Counted from the first letter of the stretch, positions 1 to 6,982 are shown. The stretch: 10,314 bases of DNA from Limisphaerales bacterium (GCA_003133815.1 PKZR01000312.1:1-10314), one strand, 5' to 3'. Made by a program: numbers and translations. The notes: generated by a model not told the origin, from the letters alone.

Positions 1-668
1 TTGATGTCGCGATGGATGACCCCTTTCTGATGCGCATGCTGGATGGCGCGGCAAATCTGGATGAACAATTCCAGCCGCTGCGTGTTGTCCAGATTGTTCT
101 CGTCGCAATACTTCGTGATGCGCGTCCCGCGCACCAGTTCCATCACGAAAAACGGCCGGCCCGTTTCCGTCGCGCCCGCGTCCAGCACCCGCGCGATGTT
201 CGGATGATCCATCATCGCCAAGGCCTGCCGCTCCGCCTCGAACCGGGCGATCACGCTCTTCGTGTCCATGCCCAGCTTGATCACCTTCAGCGCCACCTGC
301 CGGCGCACCGGCTCCTCCTGTTCGGCCATGTACACCGTCCCGCAACCCCCTTCACCGATCTTTTGCAGCAATTTATATCGACCCACACGGCTCCCAATCT
401 GCTCGTCGGCCATTTCCTCTATGTCAATGTACGCTTCGTGGATGACCGCAGCCGCCTGCGCATCCACTTCCGGCGCATTTACCGCCGCCCGGCCTTGCGC
501 AAAAAAATCTTCGGCATCGGCATGTGCCAACAGCATGGCCTCCACCGCCGCGCGCAGATGCACATCGCCTGCACAGGCTTTGTCAAGAAAACGGGCTCGA
601 AGGACTGGATCCGGCAGATTCAATACAGCGACACACAACGCCTCCTCAAGTTGCGATTCCGGATTCAT
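1..668 (-). CDS. Serine/threonine protein kinase, N-terminal part (runs off the window)
   Basis: Hanks-type Ser/Thr kinase, expected to phosphorylate protein Ser/Thr residues using ATP. The visible 222 residues were read on the minus strand and are open to the window edge. After an acidic, Ala-rich N-terminal region (about 1-95) the kinase fold begins: glycine-rich loop G105-E-G-G-C-G-T-V-Y113, catalytic lysine in VALK (K128), the alpha-C glutamate (E146, in FEAERQAL) that pairs with it, then DHPNIARVLDAG, and the catalytic loop start HRDI at 219-222, where the window ends. The DFG motif, APE motif and any C-terminal sensor domain are outside. The ATG at 668-666 overlaps the sigma factor stop (ATGA), so translation is probably coupled. 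I see no separate SD. The short N-terminal helical region resembles that of kinases encoded next to ECF sigma factors in Planctomycetes and Verrucomicrobia. All key residues seen so far are intact, so it should be active. The substrate is unknown; the neighbouring sigma factor is a natural candidate (inference). Confidence 0.94.
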   Translation of the reverse strand, partial: MNPESQLEEALCVAVLNLPDPVLRARFLDKACAGDVHLRAAVEAMLLAHADAEDFFAQGRAAVNAPEVDAQAAAVIHEAYIDIEEMADEQIGSRVGRYKLLQKIGEGGCGTVYMAEQEEPVRRQVALKVIKLGMDTKSVIARFEAERQALAMMDHPNIARVLDAGATETGRPFFVMELVRGTRITKYCDENNLDNTQRLELFIQICRAIQHAHQKGVIHRDI

Positions 669-1225
669 CCATTCTGATTGTTAATCCAGCGGAACAATTT
701 GATTTTGGCGCAAATCCATTGGCGCATTACCGTCCGCAGGCTGACACCGGTGCTTTCCGCCACCTCTTCATTCGTAAGCCCGCCAAAAAATTTCAGCGAC
801 ACTATCCGGGCCTTCTCCGGGTCCTCTTTTTCGAGCCATTGCATGGCCTCGTTGATGAGAAGAATATGCTCCCCCGGTGTTTCTGCGGTGATTTCCAGGT
901 CTTCAATGGGCACACGGCTTTGGCCGCCGCCATGTTTCAATGCGGATTTCCGCCGCGCATTGTCAACCAAGATGCGCCGCATCGCACTTGCAGCCACGCC
1001 AAAAAAATGCTCGCGGTTTTTCCAAGTCCGGTCACCGTCGCCCACCAGCTGGAGCCACGCCTCATGCACCAGTGCCGTCGGCTGCAACGTGTGCCCCGCA
1101 GCTTCGCCCGCCAAACGCACCGCCGCCAAACGCCGCAACTCGCCATACACCAGCGGAAATAATTCTTCCGACGCCTTGCTCTCTCCACGACCAACTGATT
1201 GCAGCACCAAAGTGATATCGCTCAT
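665..1225 (-). CDS. ECF-family RNA polymerase sigma factor (TIGR02999-like)
   Basis: A 186-residue alternative sigma factor that would direct RNA polymerase to a specific promoter set. Region 2 covers about residues 20-93, with the family-typical stretches HTLQPTALVHEAW (45-57), HFFGVAASAMRRILVD (73-88) and NARRK. Region 4 covers about 120-176, with a helix-turn-helix at 151-170 (TNEEVAESTGVSLRTVMRQW). These match the TIGR02999 group of ECF sigma factors common in Planctomycetes, Verrucomicrobia and Acidobacteria. The reading frame extends upstream to 1354, but the extra 43 residues are low-quality and family members start with a sequence like MSDIT, so I chose the ATG at 1225. There is no obvious SD before it. 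No anti-sigma factor gene is visible. Instead the stop overlaps the start of a Ser/Thr kinase, which suggests control by phosphorylation (known for such linked pairs, inferred here). A TACAAT -10-like hexamer lies 48 bases upstream (minus strand, 1278-1273), without a clear -35. Confidence 0.94.
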   Translation of the reverse strand: MSDITLVLQSVGRGESKASEELFPLVYGELRRLAAVRLAGEAAGHTLQPTALVHEAWLQLVGDGDRTWKNREHFFGVAASAMRRILVDNARRKSALKHGGGQSRVPIEDLEITAETPGEHILLINEAMQWLEKEDPEKARIVSLKFFGGLTNEEVAESTGVSLRTVMRQWICAKIKLFRWINNQNG

Positions 1226-1549
1226 GTATGTTCTGCTGCACAATAAAACAGGATTCTTGTTGCCGCCAGTAGATTGTATCCTGAAATGACGTTTGGATTT
1301 TCGAGGAGCAATGCAATTGACCAACCTTTCGCAAATACTTCCCTGATCCAACAATCGCGTTTCAGGAATCGAATTTCATGCTGACACTGATGCCCACGGT
1401 CATCATGGGTTTGTGAAGCTGCCCGGCCGGCGACTCTCGCATTCGCATTCACAGTTCCGGCGGCATGGGCCGGCTTTCTATGTTGGGTGTCTGTGAAAGT
1501 TGGCCGTGTGAAAGAATGAACGGACAAACGGTTGAGAGGTCAAAAGCCC
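1226..1549. other. Divergent intergenic region between the sigma factor and lepB
   Basis: This 324-base stretch has no supportable gene. It must hold the promoters for the leftward sigma/kinase pair and the rightward lepB. The visible structure is a cluster of TGTGAA hexamers at 1412-1417, 1492-1497 and 1507-1512 and one inverted copy (TTCACA) at 1448-1453. The last two forward copies sit in a 15-base direct repeat (TGTGAAAG at 1492-1499 and 1507-1514). I see no convincing -35/-10 pair for lepB and no riboswitch-like fold. Confidence 0.5.
1534..1539 (+). promoter_or_regulatory. Ribosome binding site that sets the lepB start
   Basis: GAGAGG lies 10 bases before the ATG at 1550. An alternative in-frame TTG at 1532 would overlap this site and has no SD of its own, so the ATG is preferred. 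Confidence 0.5.
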
Positions 1550-2263
1550 ATGAATTGTAAAAATTACCGTGCTCTTGCCAGCCGCTGGTGGCGTCAGGAA
1601 ATTCGCCCGCTCTTGATCTTCGCGCTGGTCATGTTCTCCATCCGTTCGTCATTGGCGGACTGGAACGTGGTGCCTTCCGGTTCGATGCAGCCAACCATTC
1701 TCGTCGGCGACCGCGTGTTGGTGAACAAGCTCGCATACGACCTTAAAGTGCCGTTCACCACCTGGCACATCGCAGAGTGGAGCAACCCGCAGCGGGGCGA
1801 TATCGTGGTATTCTTTTCACCAAAGGACGGCACACGGCTGGTGAAGCGTGTGATTGGCTTGCCGGGCGATACTGTTGAGTTACGGAATGATCAACTCATC
1901 ATCAACGGACAACCCGTGGATTATACGAATTTGGATTCAACAATATCCGGGCAGCTTTCCGGCCCTGAGCGCGCCCATGGCATTTTCTCCACAGAACAGC
2001 TTCCCGCCCATCCTCATGCGGTCATGGCCATCAACGGAGTTCCGGCGATGCGCACCTTCGGGCCGGTGCAGGTTTCTACAGATCATTATTTCATGATGGG
2101 CGACAATCGCGACAACAGCTTTGACTCACGCTATTTCGGTGCAGTTGATCGTGGTCAAATCGTGGGTCGGGTCACGAGCGTGGTTCTTTCCCTGGACAAG
2201 AGCAATGACTGGTTGCCTCGCTGGAGTCGCACCTGTTCGTCGTTGGATGGCACTGCAAAATAA
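1550..2263 (+). CDS. lepB: Signal peptidase I
   Basis: Type I leader peptidase, which removes signal peptides from proteins exported by Sec or Tat, on the outer face of the cytoplasmic membrane. The 237 residues begin with a short basic cytoplasmic tail and one membrane anchor (about 20-36). The S26 family boxes follow in order: VPSGSMQPTI with the nucleophile S45; GDRVLVNKLAY (53-63); the box QRGDIVVF (81-88); KRVIGLPGD with the general-base lysine K99; and GDNRDNSFDSRYFG (184-197). The Ser/Lys dyad is complete, so the enzyme should be active. The insert at about 124-175, between the Lys box and the GDNRDNS box, is longer than in minimal Gram-positive enzymes and fits a Gram-negative-type beta domain. 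The gene stands alone: divergent from the sigma factor and convergent with the large secreted protein. Its neighbour is a plausible substrate only in the general sense. Many Verrucomicrobia have several lepB paralogues, so it need not be the only one. Confidence 0.96.
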   Translation: MNCKNYRALASRWWRQEIRPLLIFALVMFSIRSSLADWNVVPSGSMQPTILVGDRVLVNKLAYDLKVPFTTWHIAEWSNPQRGDIVVFFSPKDGTRLVKRVIGLPGDTVELRNDQLIINGQPVDYTNLDSTISGQLSGPERAHGIFSTEQLPAHPHAVMAINGVPAMRTFGPVQVSTDHYFMMGDNRDNSFDSRYFGAVDRGQIVGRVTSVVLSLDKSNDWLPRWSRTCSSLDGTAK

Positions 2264-2362
2264 AGCAGATTATAAGGTAACACCTCACAATTACCGGAGA
2301 TAGTCGCTACAATTACGGTTCACGGACAGTGTCTGCCATGTCTCGGCGGCTCAGCTTTTGGA
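2264..2362. other. Convergent gap between lepB and the modular surface protein
   Basis: 99 bases separate two facing stop codons. A bidirectional terminator would be expected here, but I find no GC-rich stem followed by a T run on either strand. The only structure is a direct repeat, ACAATTAC, at 2287-2294 and 2309-2316 (22 bases apart). Confidence 0.4.
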
Positions 2363-5356
2363 TCACCCGCGCTTGCGTGTGAACCAGAAGATTCCACCGG
2401 CAGTTCCCACAAGCAATGCGGCCTGTAGTGAGAGCAGGATGATTGCACCGGTCTTGTGACTGGCCGGCCAGCCCACCACGGCGCTCAACGTCCAGGGCTG
2501 GGGTATCAGCGGCTCATCCCGCATGACGATCTGGCGCTGCTGCTGCCGCGCGCCCATTTTCACCACCACTTTGGTGTCGCCGCCGCGCGCCTGCACGTTG
2601 GCGGAATTGTTCCGCCCCGCCCCTGATTGCGACCACGCGAAGATTTGTATCGGCCCGGCGCAGACCTTGAAATGGAATCGCCCGTTCTCGTCCGTTCGCA
2701 TGTTGCCATTCGGCTGGCCTTTGCCGTTGATGCTGCCCTCCGCGCCGGGCAGCGGCTTGCCGTCGGTGCCCAGCACCTGGCCGGCCAGCTCGCGGTCGGC
2801 GAGCTTCATCTTGAACGGCAACAACTGGATGCTGTTGGTACGGCTCTGGTTTTTTCCGATGTTTTTGTTCACGGAGCCATAGCCCTTGACGGAGGCATAC
2901 ACGTAGTATTGCTGCCCCATCGGCAGCGCCGGAATGGTGAATGCTCCTTCGGCGTTCAGTTTGATGGGCTGGTATTCCACCATGCCGCCCATGTTCCCGG
3001 CCATCATGTTCAAATTGATGTCCGCATGGGTCAGCGCGGCGCCTTTCTCATCCTGCACGGTTCCCGAAATGGAAAGGCCCGGCTCCAGCCGCAGGCTCAG
3101 GCCGGTCTTGTTGGTGACGATGGGTTCAATCGCAGCCAGGTTCTGTTCGACATCGCGCGCGATGACGAAATACTTCGCGTCGGGCATTCCCGGCTGCTTC
3201 TGCCAGTTGACGGAATATTCGCCGTTGGCGTCGGTCTTGGCAACGTCCGACGATCCCCAGCTTGGTGTGACCACCACCTTCACCCCGACGGCCGGTTTGT
3301 TGTCGGAACCAAAAACAATGCCGGTTATTTTTTGCGACACAGGATTCGAATAATAAACACGTCCACCCTCGAACCGGATGACCACATTCATGTCGCCTCC
3401 CATTGCATCCGCCGAACCGCTGTTCCCCTTGGAATTTGCGGACACCGACAACGGGCCTGCGCAGACCGCGTCAAAAGCAAACCGCCCGTCGGCATCGGTG
3501 ATCGCGTTGCCATTCGGCTGGTCGTCGCCCCGGATATAGATTTGAGCACCGGCGACGGGCTTGCCGTCCTTGCCCAGAACGCGGCCCGCGAGCTTGCGGT
3601 CGGCAATTTTGAGGACGAGCGGTGGGAAATCATAGTGGTCGGCCTTCGGGTCCGCCGCATCCATCTCCTGCTGGCCGCTGCCATAACCCTTGGCGGAAAC
3701 ATACAAGCCATAGCTCTCCCCCAGAGGCAGCACCTCCGCACGGATGCGGCCCTGTTCATCGGAGAGAATGCGCTGGCGGCTGACCGTAAAACTTCCGTTG
3801 TCCTTGTGAAGCATGACATAAGCCGTCGCGTTTGTAACCGCCCTGCCGTTTGTGTCCTTCACACGGCCGGTCACGGTCATCGCCGGCTGCAAAGTCACAT
3901 CCAGGTTGGTCGTTGTCTCATCCATGTCCTGAATGGCCGCAAGCTTCCGTTCCGTGTCACGCACAAGCAGATAATAACTCTGGTTCTGCGATCCGGCCCA
4001 TGCAGGTTTCTGCCAGCTCACCGCGTAATGTCCGTCCGCGCCAGTCTTTGCTCCCGTGTCATAACCACCGTAATTGGGAAACACCCCGACGTTTGCACCC
4101 GCCACCGGCGCACCCGAAGCATCGCGCACGACGCCCATGACCTTGAACGCCGCTTCCAGTTCAATCGTGACCTGGGTCATTTGTCCATCCGTCACCGTGG
4201 TCTGGTCTTGTGCCTGGGACCAGTCCTGCTTGTTCGCGTACAAGTTGAACTGTCCCGGAGGCAATCGAAAGTAAGCCACACCATTGGTGTCTGTTGATCC
4301 GCCTTGATTGTAATCTTCCTTGTTCACCGACACGCCCGCGTCCGAAATAAGTTCATGATTGTCCTTCCCGCGGACTGTCACCTGCACAACACCGCCTTTG
4401 TAAGCTTGAATCTGCACATCAGGGGCGGCTTCGCCGGCAGCCACTTTGACAGGAACCGGCTCCGCCACCCAGTCGGCGACGGGCTCGTTGGTGAAAGTCG
4501 CCTTGACCTGATAAGAACCGGTGGGGACATCCGGAATCTGAAATGTTCCGTCCGCCGCTGACACAAAGGTTTGCTCGTCGGAGAAAAAATATCCCATCCC
4601 CGACGTCGCAGATTCAAGGCCGATCACGGCATTCGCCAGCGGCTGGCCGGAACCGCGCACGACGACTTTGCCAGTGACGACGACGGCCGGGTCGAGCGTG
4701 AGTGTGATGTTTTCCTGTCCGGCGTGAAACGGCAGTTCATCGTATTGGAACGAATTGGCAGCTTGATGCAGCGCCAGGCCGCTTTTTTTCACCTCGATAA
4801 AGGCCTGCCCGTCGGCGGGAAAGTTTTCGATGCGGAATTTCCCGTCCGCCGAGGTGCGCGTGGAAAAGAGTCCGCGTGCGATTTTCCCGAACACATAGTT
4901 TGGCTGGCCGTAGTCGCTCAGGCTGCTGTTCAAGGCGGACGGCACCCACACTTCCGCATCGGCCACCGGCTGGCCCGCGTCATCCACCACCACACCCGCG
5001 AGCGTGGAAGATGCGGCGGCGACAATCTTCTGCGGTTCCAGCGGGGCGGAATACCATGTCCTCCAGGCTGGTGCCATCCCGGCCTTCGTCACCAGCACGA
5101 CCGCCTGTCCTTGAAACGTCGGAAATTCAAACGCACCCTGGCCATCCGTCGTGGCCTGCTGCCTTGCCTCCATTTCGATCCGCCCGGAACTGGCACGCGC
5201 CGGATATTGATAACATTCCACGGTTGCACCCGCCACCGGATTGCCCTGCGCGTCAACGACCGTGCCGGAAAATTTTGCAACGTCATTGGTCGCTGCGCGC
5301 AGGTTGAATGTCAGCGCCAGCGCCAGCAGCAGGAGGTATTTCAGAAATGTTTTCAT
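2363..5356 (-). CDS. Large secreted, membrane-anchored protein with repeated carboxypeptidase-regulatory-like domains
   Basis: A 997-residue surface protein of unknown function. It starts with a Sec signal peptide (MKTFLKYLLLLALALTFNLRA, cleavage probably after the AxA-like end, about residue 21-23). The body is a string of beta-sandwich modules, each opening with a pattern like G-x-V-x-D-x-x-G-x-P-V-x-G-A and containing T-D-x-x-G-x-F. Openings are seen near residues 30, 120, 228, 407, 496, 589, 678, 764 and 858. This is the signature of carboxypeptidase regulatory-like (CarboxypepD_reg, transthyretin-like) domains. Residues about 407-662 and 678-934 are two copies of one three-module block. 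A C-terminal hydrophobic helix (about 970-993) followed by RKRG anchors the protein, leaving most of it outside the membrane. The ATG at 5356 is preferred to an in-frame TTG at 5362, as it begins the classic signal peptide and has AAGAGA upstream. No peptidase or other catalytic domain is visible, so a structural, adhesive or carbohydrate-binding role is possible but unproven. It lies 19 bases downstream of the zinc-ribbon gene, likely in one transcript. Confidence 0.85.
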   Translation of the reverse strand: MKTFLKYLLLLALALTFNLRAATNDVAKFSGTVVDAQGNPVAGATVECYQYPARASSGRIEMEARQQATTDGQGAFEFPTFQGQAVVLVTKAGMAPAWRTWYSAPLEPQKIVAAASSTLAGVVVDDAGQPVADAEVWVPSALNSSLSDYGQPNYVFGKIARGLFSTRTSADGKFRIENFPADGQAFIEVKKSGLALHQAANSFQYDELPFHAGQENITLTLDPAVVVTGKVVVRGSGQPLANAVIGLESATSGMGYFFSDEQTFVSAADGTFQIPDVPTGSYQVKATFTNEPVADWVAEPVPVKVAAGEAAPDVQIQAYKGGVVQVTVRGKDNHELISDAGVSVNKEDYNQGGSTDTNGVAYFRLPPGQFNLYANKQDWSQAQDQTTVTDGQMTQVTIELEAAFKVMGVVRDASGAPVAGANVGVFPNYGGYDTGAKTGADGHYAVSWQKPAWAGSQNQSYYLLVRDTERKLAAIQDMDETTTNLDVTLQPAMTVTGRVKDTNGRAVTNATAYVMLHKDNGSFTVSRQRILSDEQGRIRAEVLPLGESYGLYVSAKGYGSGQQEMDAADPKADHYDFPPLVLKIADRKLAGRVLGKDGKPVAGAQIYIRGDDQPNGNAITDADGRFAFDAVCAGPLSVSANSKGNSGSADAMGGDMNVVIRFEGGRVYYSNPVSQKITGIVFGSDNKPAVGVKVVVTPSWGSSDVAKTDANGEYSVNWQKQPGMPDAKYFVIARDVEQNLAAIEPIVTNKTGLSLRLEPGLSISGTVQDEKGAALTHADINLNMMAGNMGGMVEYQPIKLNAEGAFTIPALPMGQQYYVYASVKGYGSVNKNIGKNQSRTNSIQLLPFKMKLADRELAGQVLGTDGKPLPGAEGSINGKGQPNGNMRTDENGRFHFKVCAGPIQIFAWSQSGAGRNNSANVQARGGDTKVVVKMGARQQQRQIVMRDEPLIPQPWTLSAVVGWPASHKTGAIILLSLQAALLVGTAGGIFWFTRKRG
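2555..4138 (-). repeat. Internal tandem duplication within the modular surface protein gene
   Basis: Two blocks of about 770 bases (4138-3371 and 3325-2555) encode the same three-module order, offset by about 268 residues. Matching landmarks are SWQKP/NWQKQ, RKLAAIQ/QNLAAIE, SAKGYGSG/SVKGYGSV, KIADRKLAGRVLGKDGKP/KLADRELAGQVLGTDGKP, QPNGN/QPNGN and VCAGP/VCAGP. The copies have diverged at the protein level, so the duplication is old and both copies are kept in frame. Confidence 0.85.
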
Positions 5357-5375
5357 GTCCAAATCTCTTTGAGTT

Positions 5376-6308
5376 TCACCATTTCAATATCTGGCAGCCG
5401 TAAAGCCCCCCGGCCGTCATGCCCGCATGCGCCTGAAATTCCACCCTCACCTCGTCTTTGCCCGCCGTCAGGCTTTTGGGGATTTTATATTCCATGTCGA
5501 CAAAATGCCCGGGTGCGACGGCGTTGAGGTCCTGCGTCGCAATAATCTGGTCGTCCACCACGATGTCAAATACGTGGTTCTTGTTCTCGTCGCCCGAATA
5601 ACGGCAGTTCAGCGTCATCGCCTCGTGCGGCAGCACTTTCATCGTGTAACCAAACGATCCGCCACGGGTCGCGGTGCGGAAGGTTTTCCCCTTGCTCGTC
5701 GTTGAGGAATACATCTGCCCGTCCACATCATGGTCATCCTCGTTCTCGCCCATGACCACTTCATCCACCACACGCGACTCCAGGGCCGCGATGGCCTCCG
5801 GCGTTTCGCGCAACACCTTCACCGGAATGGAAAGCCAGTGTTCCAAAAGAAAGGTTGCCGCCAGCGCCACCGTCGCCATCAGCACGCTGTAGCTGATGAT
5901 CAGCCCTGCGTTGGCCATTTTCTCCCCAACCAAAAAAATGTTCCGGCGCATCCGCCCTTTGGCCATGTGCCCGCAAATGATTCCCGGAATCGAACCCAGC
6001 GGCACGAACACCGAGCAGATCAGGGACGCCACCGCCAGCGCGGAAATTCGGTCCGGTGCCTGTTGCTTGATGCTGGCTGTGGCTGGGGCCGGGTTCGCCG
6101 GCCGCGCTGCCGTCTGGGGAAGTGGCGGGGGCGGAGCAGCTGCGCCACTGGCTGCAACGTCCGCCAGGACCGTGCCCGGCAACGAAGCGGCGGCGGGAAT
6201 CGTGATGGCCTTTTGGCAGGTGGGACAGGCAATCCCCGCGCCTGTGTAGGCGGTGTCGGCCAATATTTTCTGGCCGCATTCCGGACAAAGGAATTTAAAT
6301 TCGCTCAT
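5376..6308 (-). CDS. Zinc-ribbon membrane protein with DUF4190-like helices and a DUF6805-like beta domain
   Basis: A 310-residue protein of unknown function with three recognisable parts. First, an N-terminal zinc ribbon with two CxxC knuckles (C8/C11 and C28/C31; CPECG and CPTCQ), which should bind one zinc ion. Second, an Ala/Pro-rich linker (about 38-86) and two membrane helices (about 88-112 and 133-156) carrying the DUF4190-like pattern IPGIICGHMAKGR with a following amphipathic stretch. Third, a C-terminal domain (about 178-310) with the pattern R-T-A-T-R-G-G-S-F-G-Y, L-N-C-R-Y-S-G-D, F-D-I-V-V-D-D-Q-I-I-A-T, D-M-E-Y-K-I-P and V-R-V-E-F-Q-A-H. This resembles the beta domain DUF6805 found at the end of GH127-type glycoside hydrolases (recognised by eye, not searched). 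The ATG at 6308 gives a natural MSEFKFLCPECG start with GAAAGG upstream. With two helices both ends should face the same side, which is odd for a zinc ribbon plus a sugar-enzyme-like domain. Its stop is 19 bases before the next start, so the two genes are probably co-transcribed. Confidence 0.8.
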   Translation of the reverse strand: MSEFKFLCPECGQKILADTAYTGAGIACPTCQKAITIPAAASLPGTVLADVAASGAAAPPPPLPQTAARPANPAPATASIKQQAPDRISALAVASLICSVFVPLGSIPGIICGHMAKGRMRRNIFLVGEKMANAGLIISYSVLMATVALAATFLLEHWLSIPVKVLRETPEAIAALESRVVDEVVMGENEDDHDVDGQMYSSTTSKGKTFRTATRGGSFGYTMKVLPHEAMTLNCRYSGDENKNHVFDIVVDDQIIATQDLNAVAPGHFVDMEYKIPKSLTAGKDEVRVEFQAHAGMTAGGLYGCQILKW

Positions 6309-6324
6309 CAGGCCCTTTCTATTC

Positions 6325-6340
6325 TCAGTTTCTGAACTGA
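6325..6340 (-). promoter_or_regulatory. Small hairpin just upstream of the zinc-ribbon gene
   Basis: A perfect 6-base stem (TCAGTT / AACTGA) with a 4-base loop, ending 16 bases before the ATG at 6308 and just ahead of the GAAAGG ribosome binding site. It is short and AT-rich, and has no T run, so it is not a terminator. It could affect translation or mark nothing. Confidence 0.3.
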
Positions 6341-6426
6341 CATTTCCAAGATGGTTTTTCTGCCCATGACCAGTGTGGAGATTTTTGTGATTTTACCCCT
6401 TCGGCAGGGATTTACAAGCCTTATTT

Positions 6427-6846
6427 TCAGCCCGCGCCCAATGCCCAAAGCCTCTTCAACTTCTCCCTTCCCCACCTCCGCACTCCGCCAGAGGAGCAGC
6501 CCTGGTTGACCACGGCTATCAACTTCTGCGCACCCAGTATTTCCAGCATCTGCCGGGCGGGCATGGAACCGGTCGAATACCGGCGCGCGGGAATCTTGGA
6601 TTTTTCCAGGCATTCATCCACCCGTTCCGCCGAGGAAAAGAGGGCCACGGCCGAGCCGCCGCCGCGCACCTTGAACAGGATGAACGGCATGGGGGCGCCG
6701 TTCTTGAGTTCGATTTTTTCACCCTCGATTTCGGGATGGTAACGCACCAGAAACCAGAGGTCGCCCTGGGCGAGCTGCCGGTAGAATTCGGGGGTGCCGG
6801 CGGCGCTGCGTTGCAGTGCAAGAATGGCCCGGTCCAAATCATTCAT
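6427..6846 (-). CDS. SseB-like N-terminal domain protein
   Basis: A 139-residue cytoplasmic protein related to the SseB N-terminal domain, a small alpha/beta fold of unclear function found in many bacteria. The family pattern is visible: early helix EFYRQLAQGDLWFLV (20-34), the strand pair FILFK-VRGGGSAVALFSS (56-73), ERVDECLEK, the helix ARQMLEILGAQK, and the closing strand LIAVVNQGCSSGGVRRWGREKLKRL (about 108-133), comparable to the usual V-x-N-P-G-S ending, with Pro replaced by Gln here. There is no signal peptide or membrane helix. The ATG at 6846 has no nearby SD. A promoter-like sequence sits so close that the leader would be only about 8 bases. The gene heads the minus-strand run, but a 118-base gap follows, so it may or may not share a transcript with the zinc-ribbon gene. 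Family assignment is by pattern only, and the biological role is not known. Confidence 0.72.
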   Translation of the reverse strand: MNDLDRAILALQRSAAGTPEFYRQLAQGDLWFLVRYHPEIEGEKIELKNGAPMPFILFKVRGGGSAVALFSSAERVDECLEKSKIPARRYSTGSMPARQMLEILGAQKLIAVVNQGCSSGGVRRWGREKLKRLWALGAG

Positions 6847-6860
6847 AGGTGTTGACAGCG

Positions 6861-6889
6861 ATTCTGCTCCCGAAATCCCGCAGCGTCAA
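6861..6889 (-). promoter_or_regulatory. Candidate sigma-70-type promoter for the SseB-like gene
   Basis: On the minus strand TTGACG (6889-6884) is followed by a 17-base spacer and CAGAAT (6866-6861). That is five of six and four of six matches to the consensus, with ideal spacing. The predicted start point near 6854 leaves a leader of about 8 bases before the ATG at 6846, fitting the lack of an SD. Not tested. Confidence 0.4.
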
Positions 6890-6902
6890 TTCCCCGATTC
6901 CA

Positions 6903-6982
6903 GATTTACGATATTCGATATTCGATTTCCGATTTGCGCCCCCAACTTCCATCTCCCAACTTCTGCCTCCCACTTGTCACTT
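6903..6982. repeat. Heptad-periodic tandem repeat
   Basis: Five consecutive 7-base units of the form GATNNNN (GATTTAC, GATATTC, GATATTC, GATTTCC, GATTTGC; 6903-6937). After three bases come three 14-base units (CCCAACTTCCATCT, CCCAACTTCTGCCT, CCCACTTGTCACTT; 6941-6982), the last imperfect. Fourteen is twice seven, so the period is kept through both halves. The block is purely intergenic and pyrimidine-rich on the plus strand in its second half. Confidence 0.75.

Noticed and set aside
12..677. A 221-codon plus-strand open frame at the left edge
   Set aside because: The minus strand of the same region encodes a kinase with intact P-loop, Lys, Glu and HRD motifs. The plus frame is a His/Arg-rich shadow.
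1273..1278. TACAAT (minus strand) as a -10 box for the sigma factor gene
   Set aside because: The hexamer is good, but no -35-like sequence lies 16-18 bases upstream, so it is not listed as a promoter.
1412..1453. TGTGA...TCACA as a classical CRP site
   Set aside because: The inverted halves are about 30 bases apart rather than the 6 needed for a CRP operator.
2627..4297. A 556-codon open frame on the plus strand opposite the modular surface protein
   Set aside because: It lies wholly antisense to a strongly supported coding sequence with a signal peptide and repeated domains. Its translation is rich in His/Arg and has no recognisable domain, as expected for a shadow frame in GC-rich DNA.
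6391..6410. Possible terminator after the SseB-like gene
   Set aside because: Only a 4-base CCCT/AGGG stem is possible and the following minus-strand bases are not a T run.
6427..6500. Suspected frameshift at the C-terminus of the SseB-like protein
   Set aside because: The last residues first looked unlike the family, but GGVRRWGREKLKRL fits the usual ending after the N-x-G motif, so an intact gene is the simpler reading.
6852..6857. Perfect TTGACA on the plus strand as the -35 of the HTH-EIIA/hyf operon
   Set aside because: No -10-like hexamer occurs 16-18 bases downstream, and the position is more than 250 bases from the gene start.
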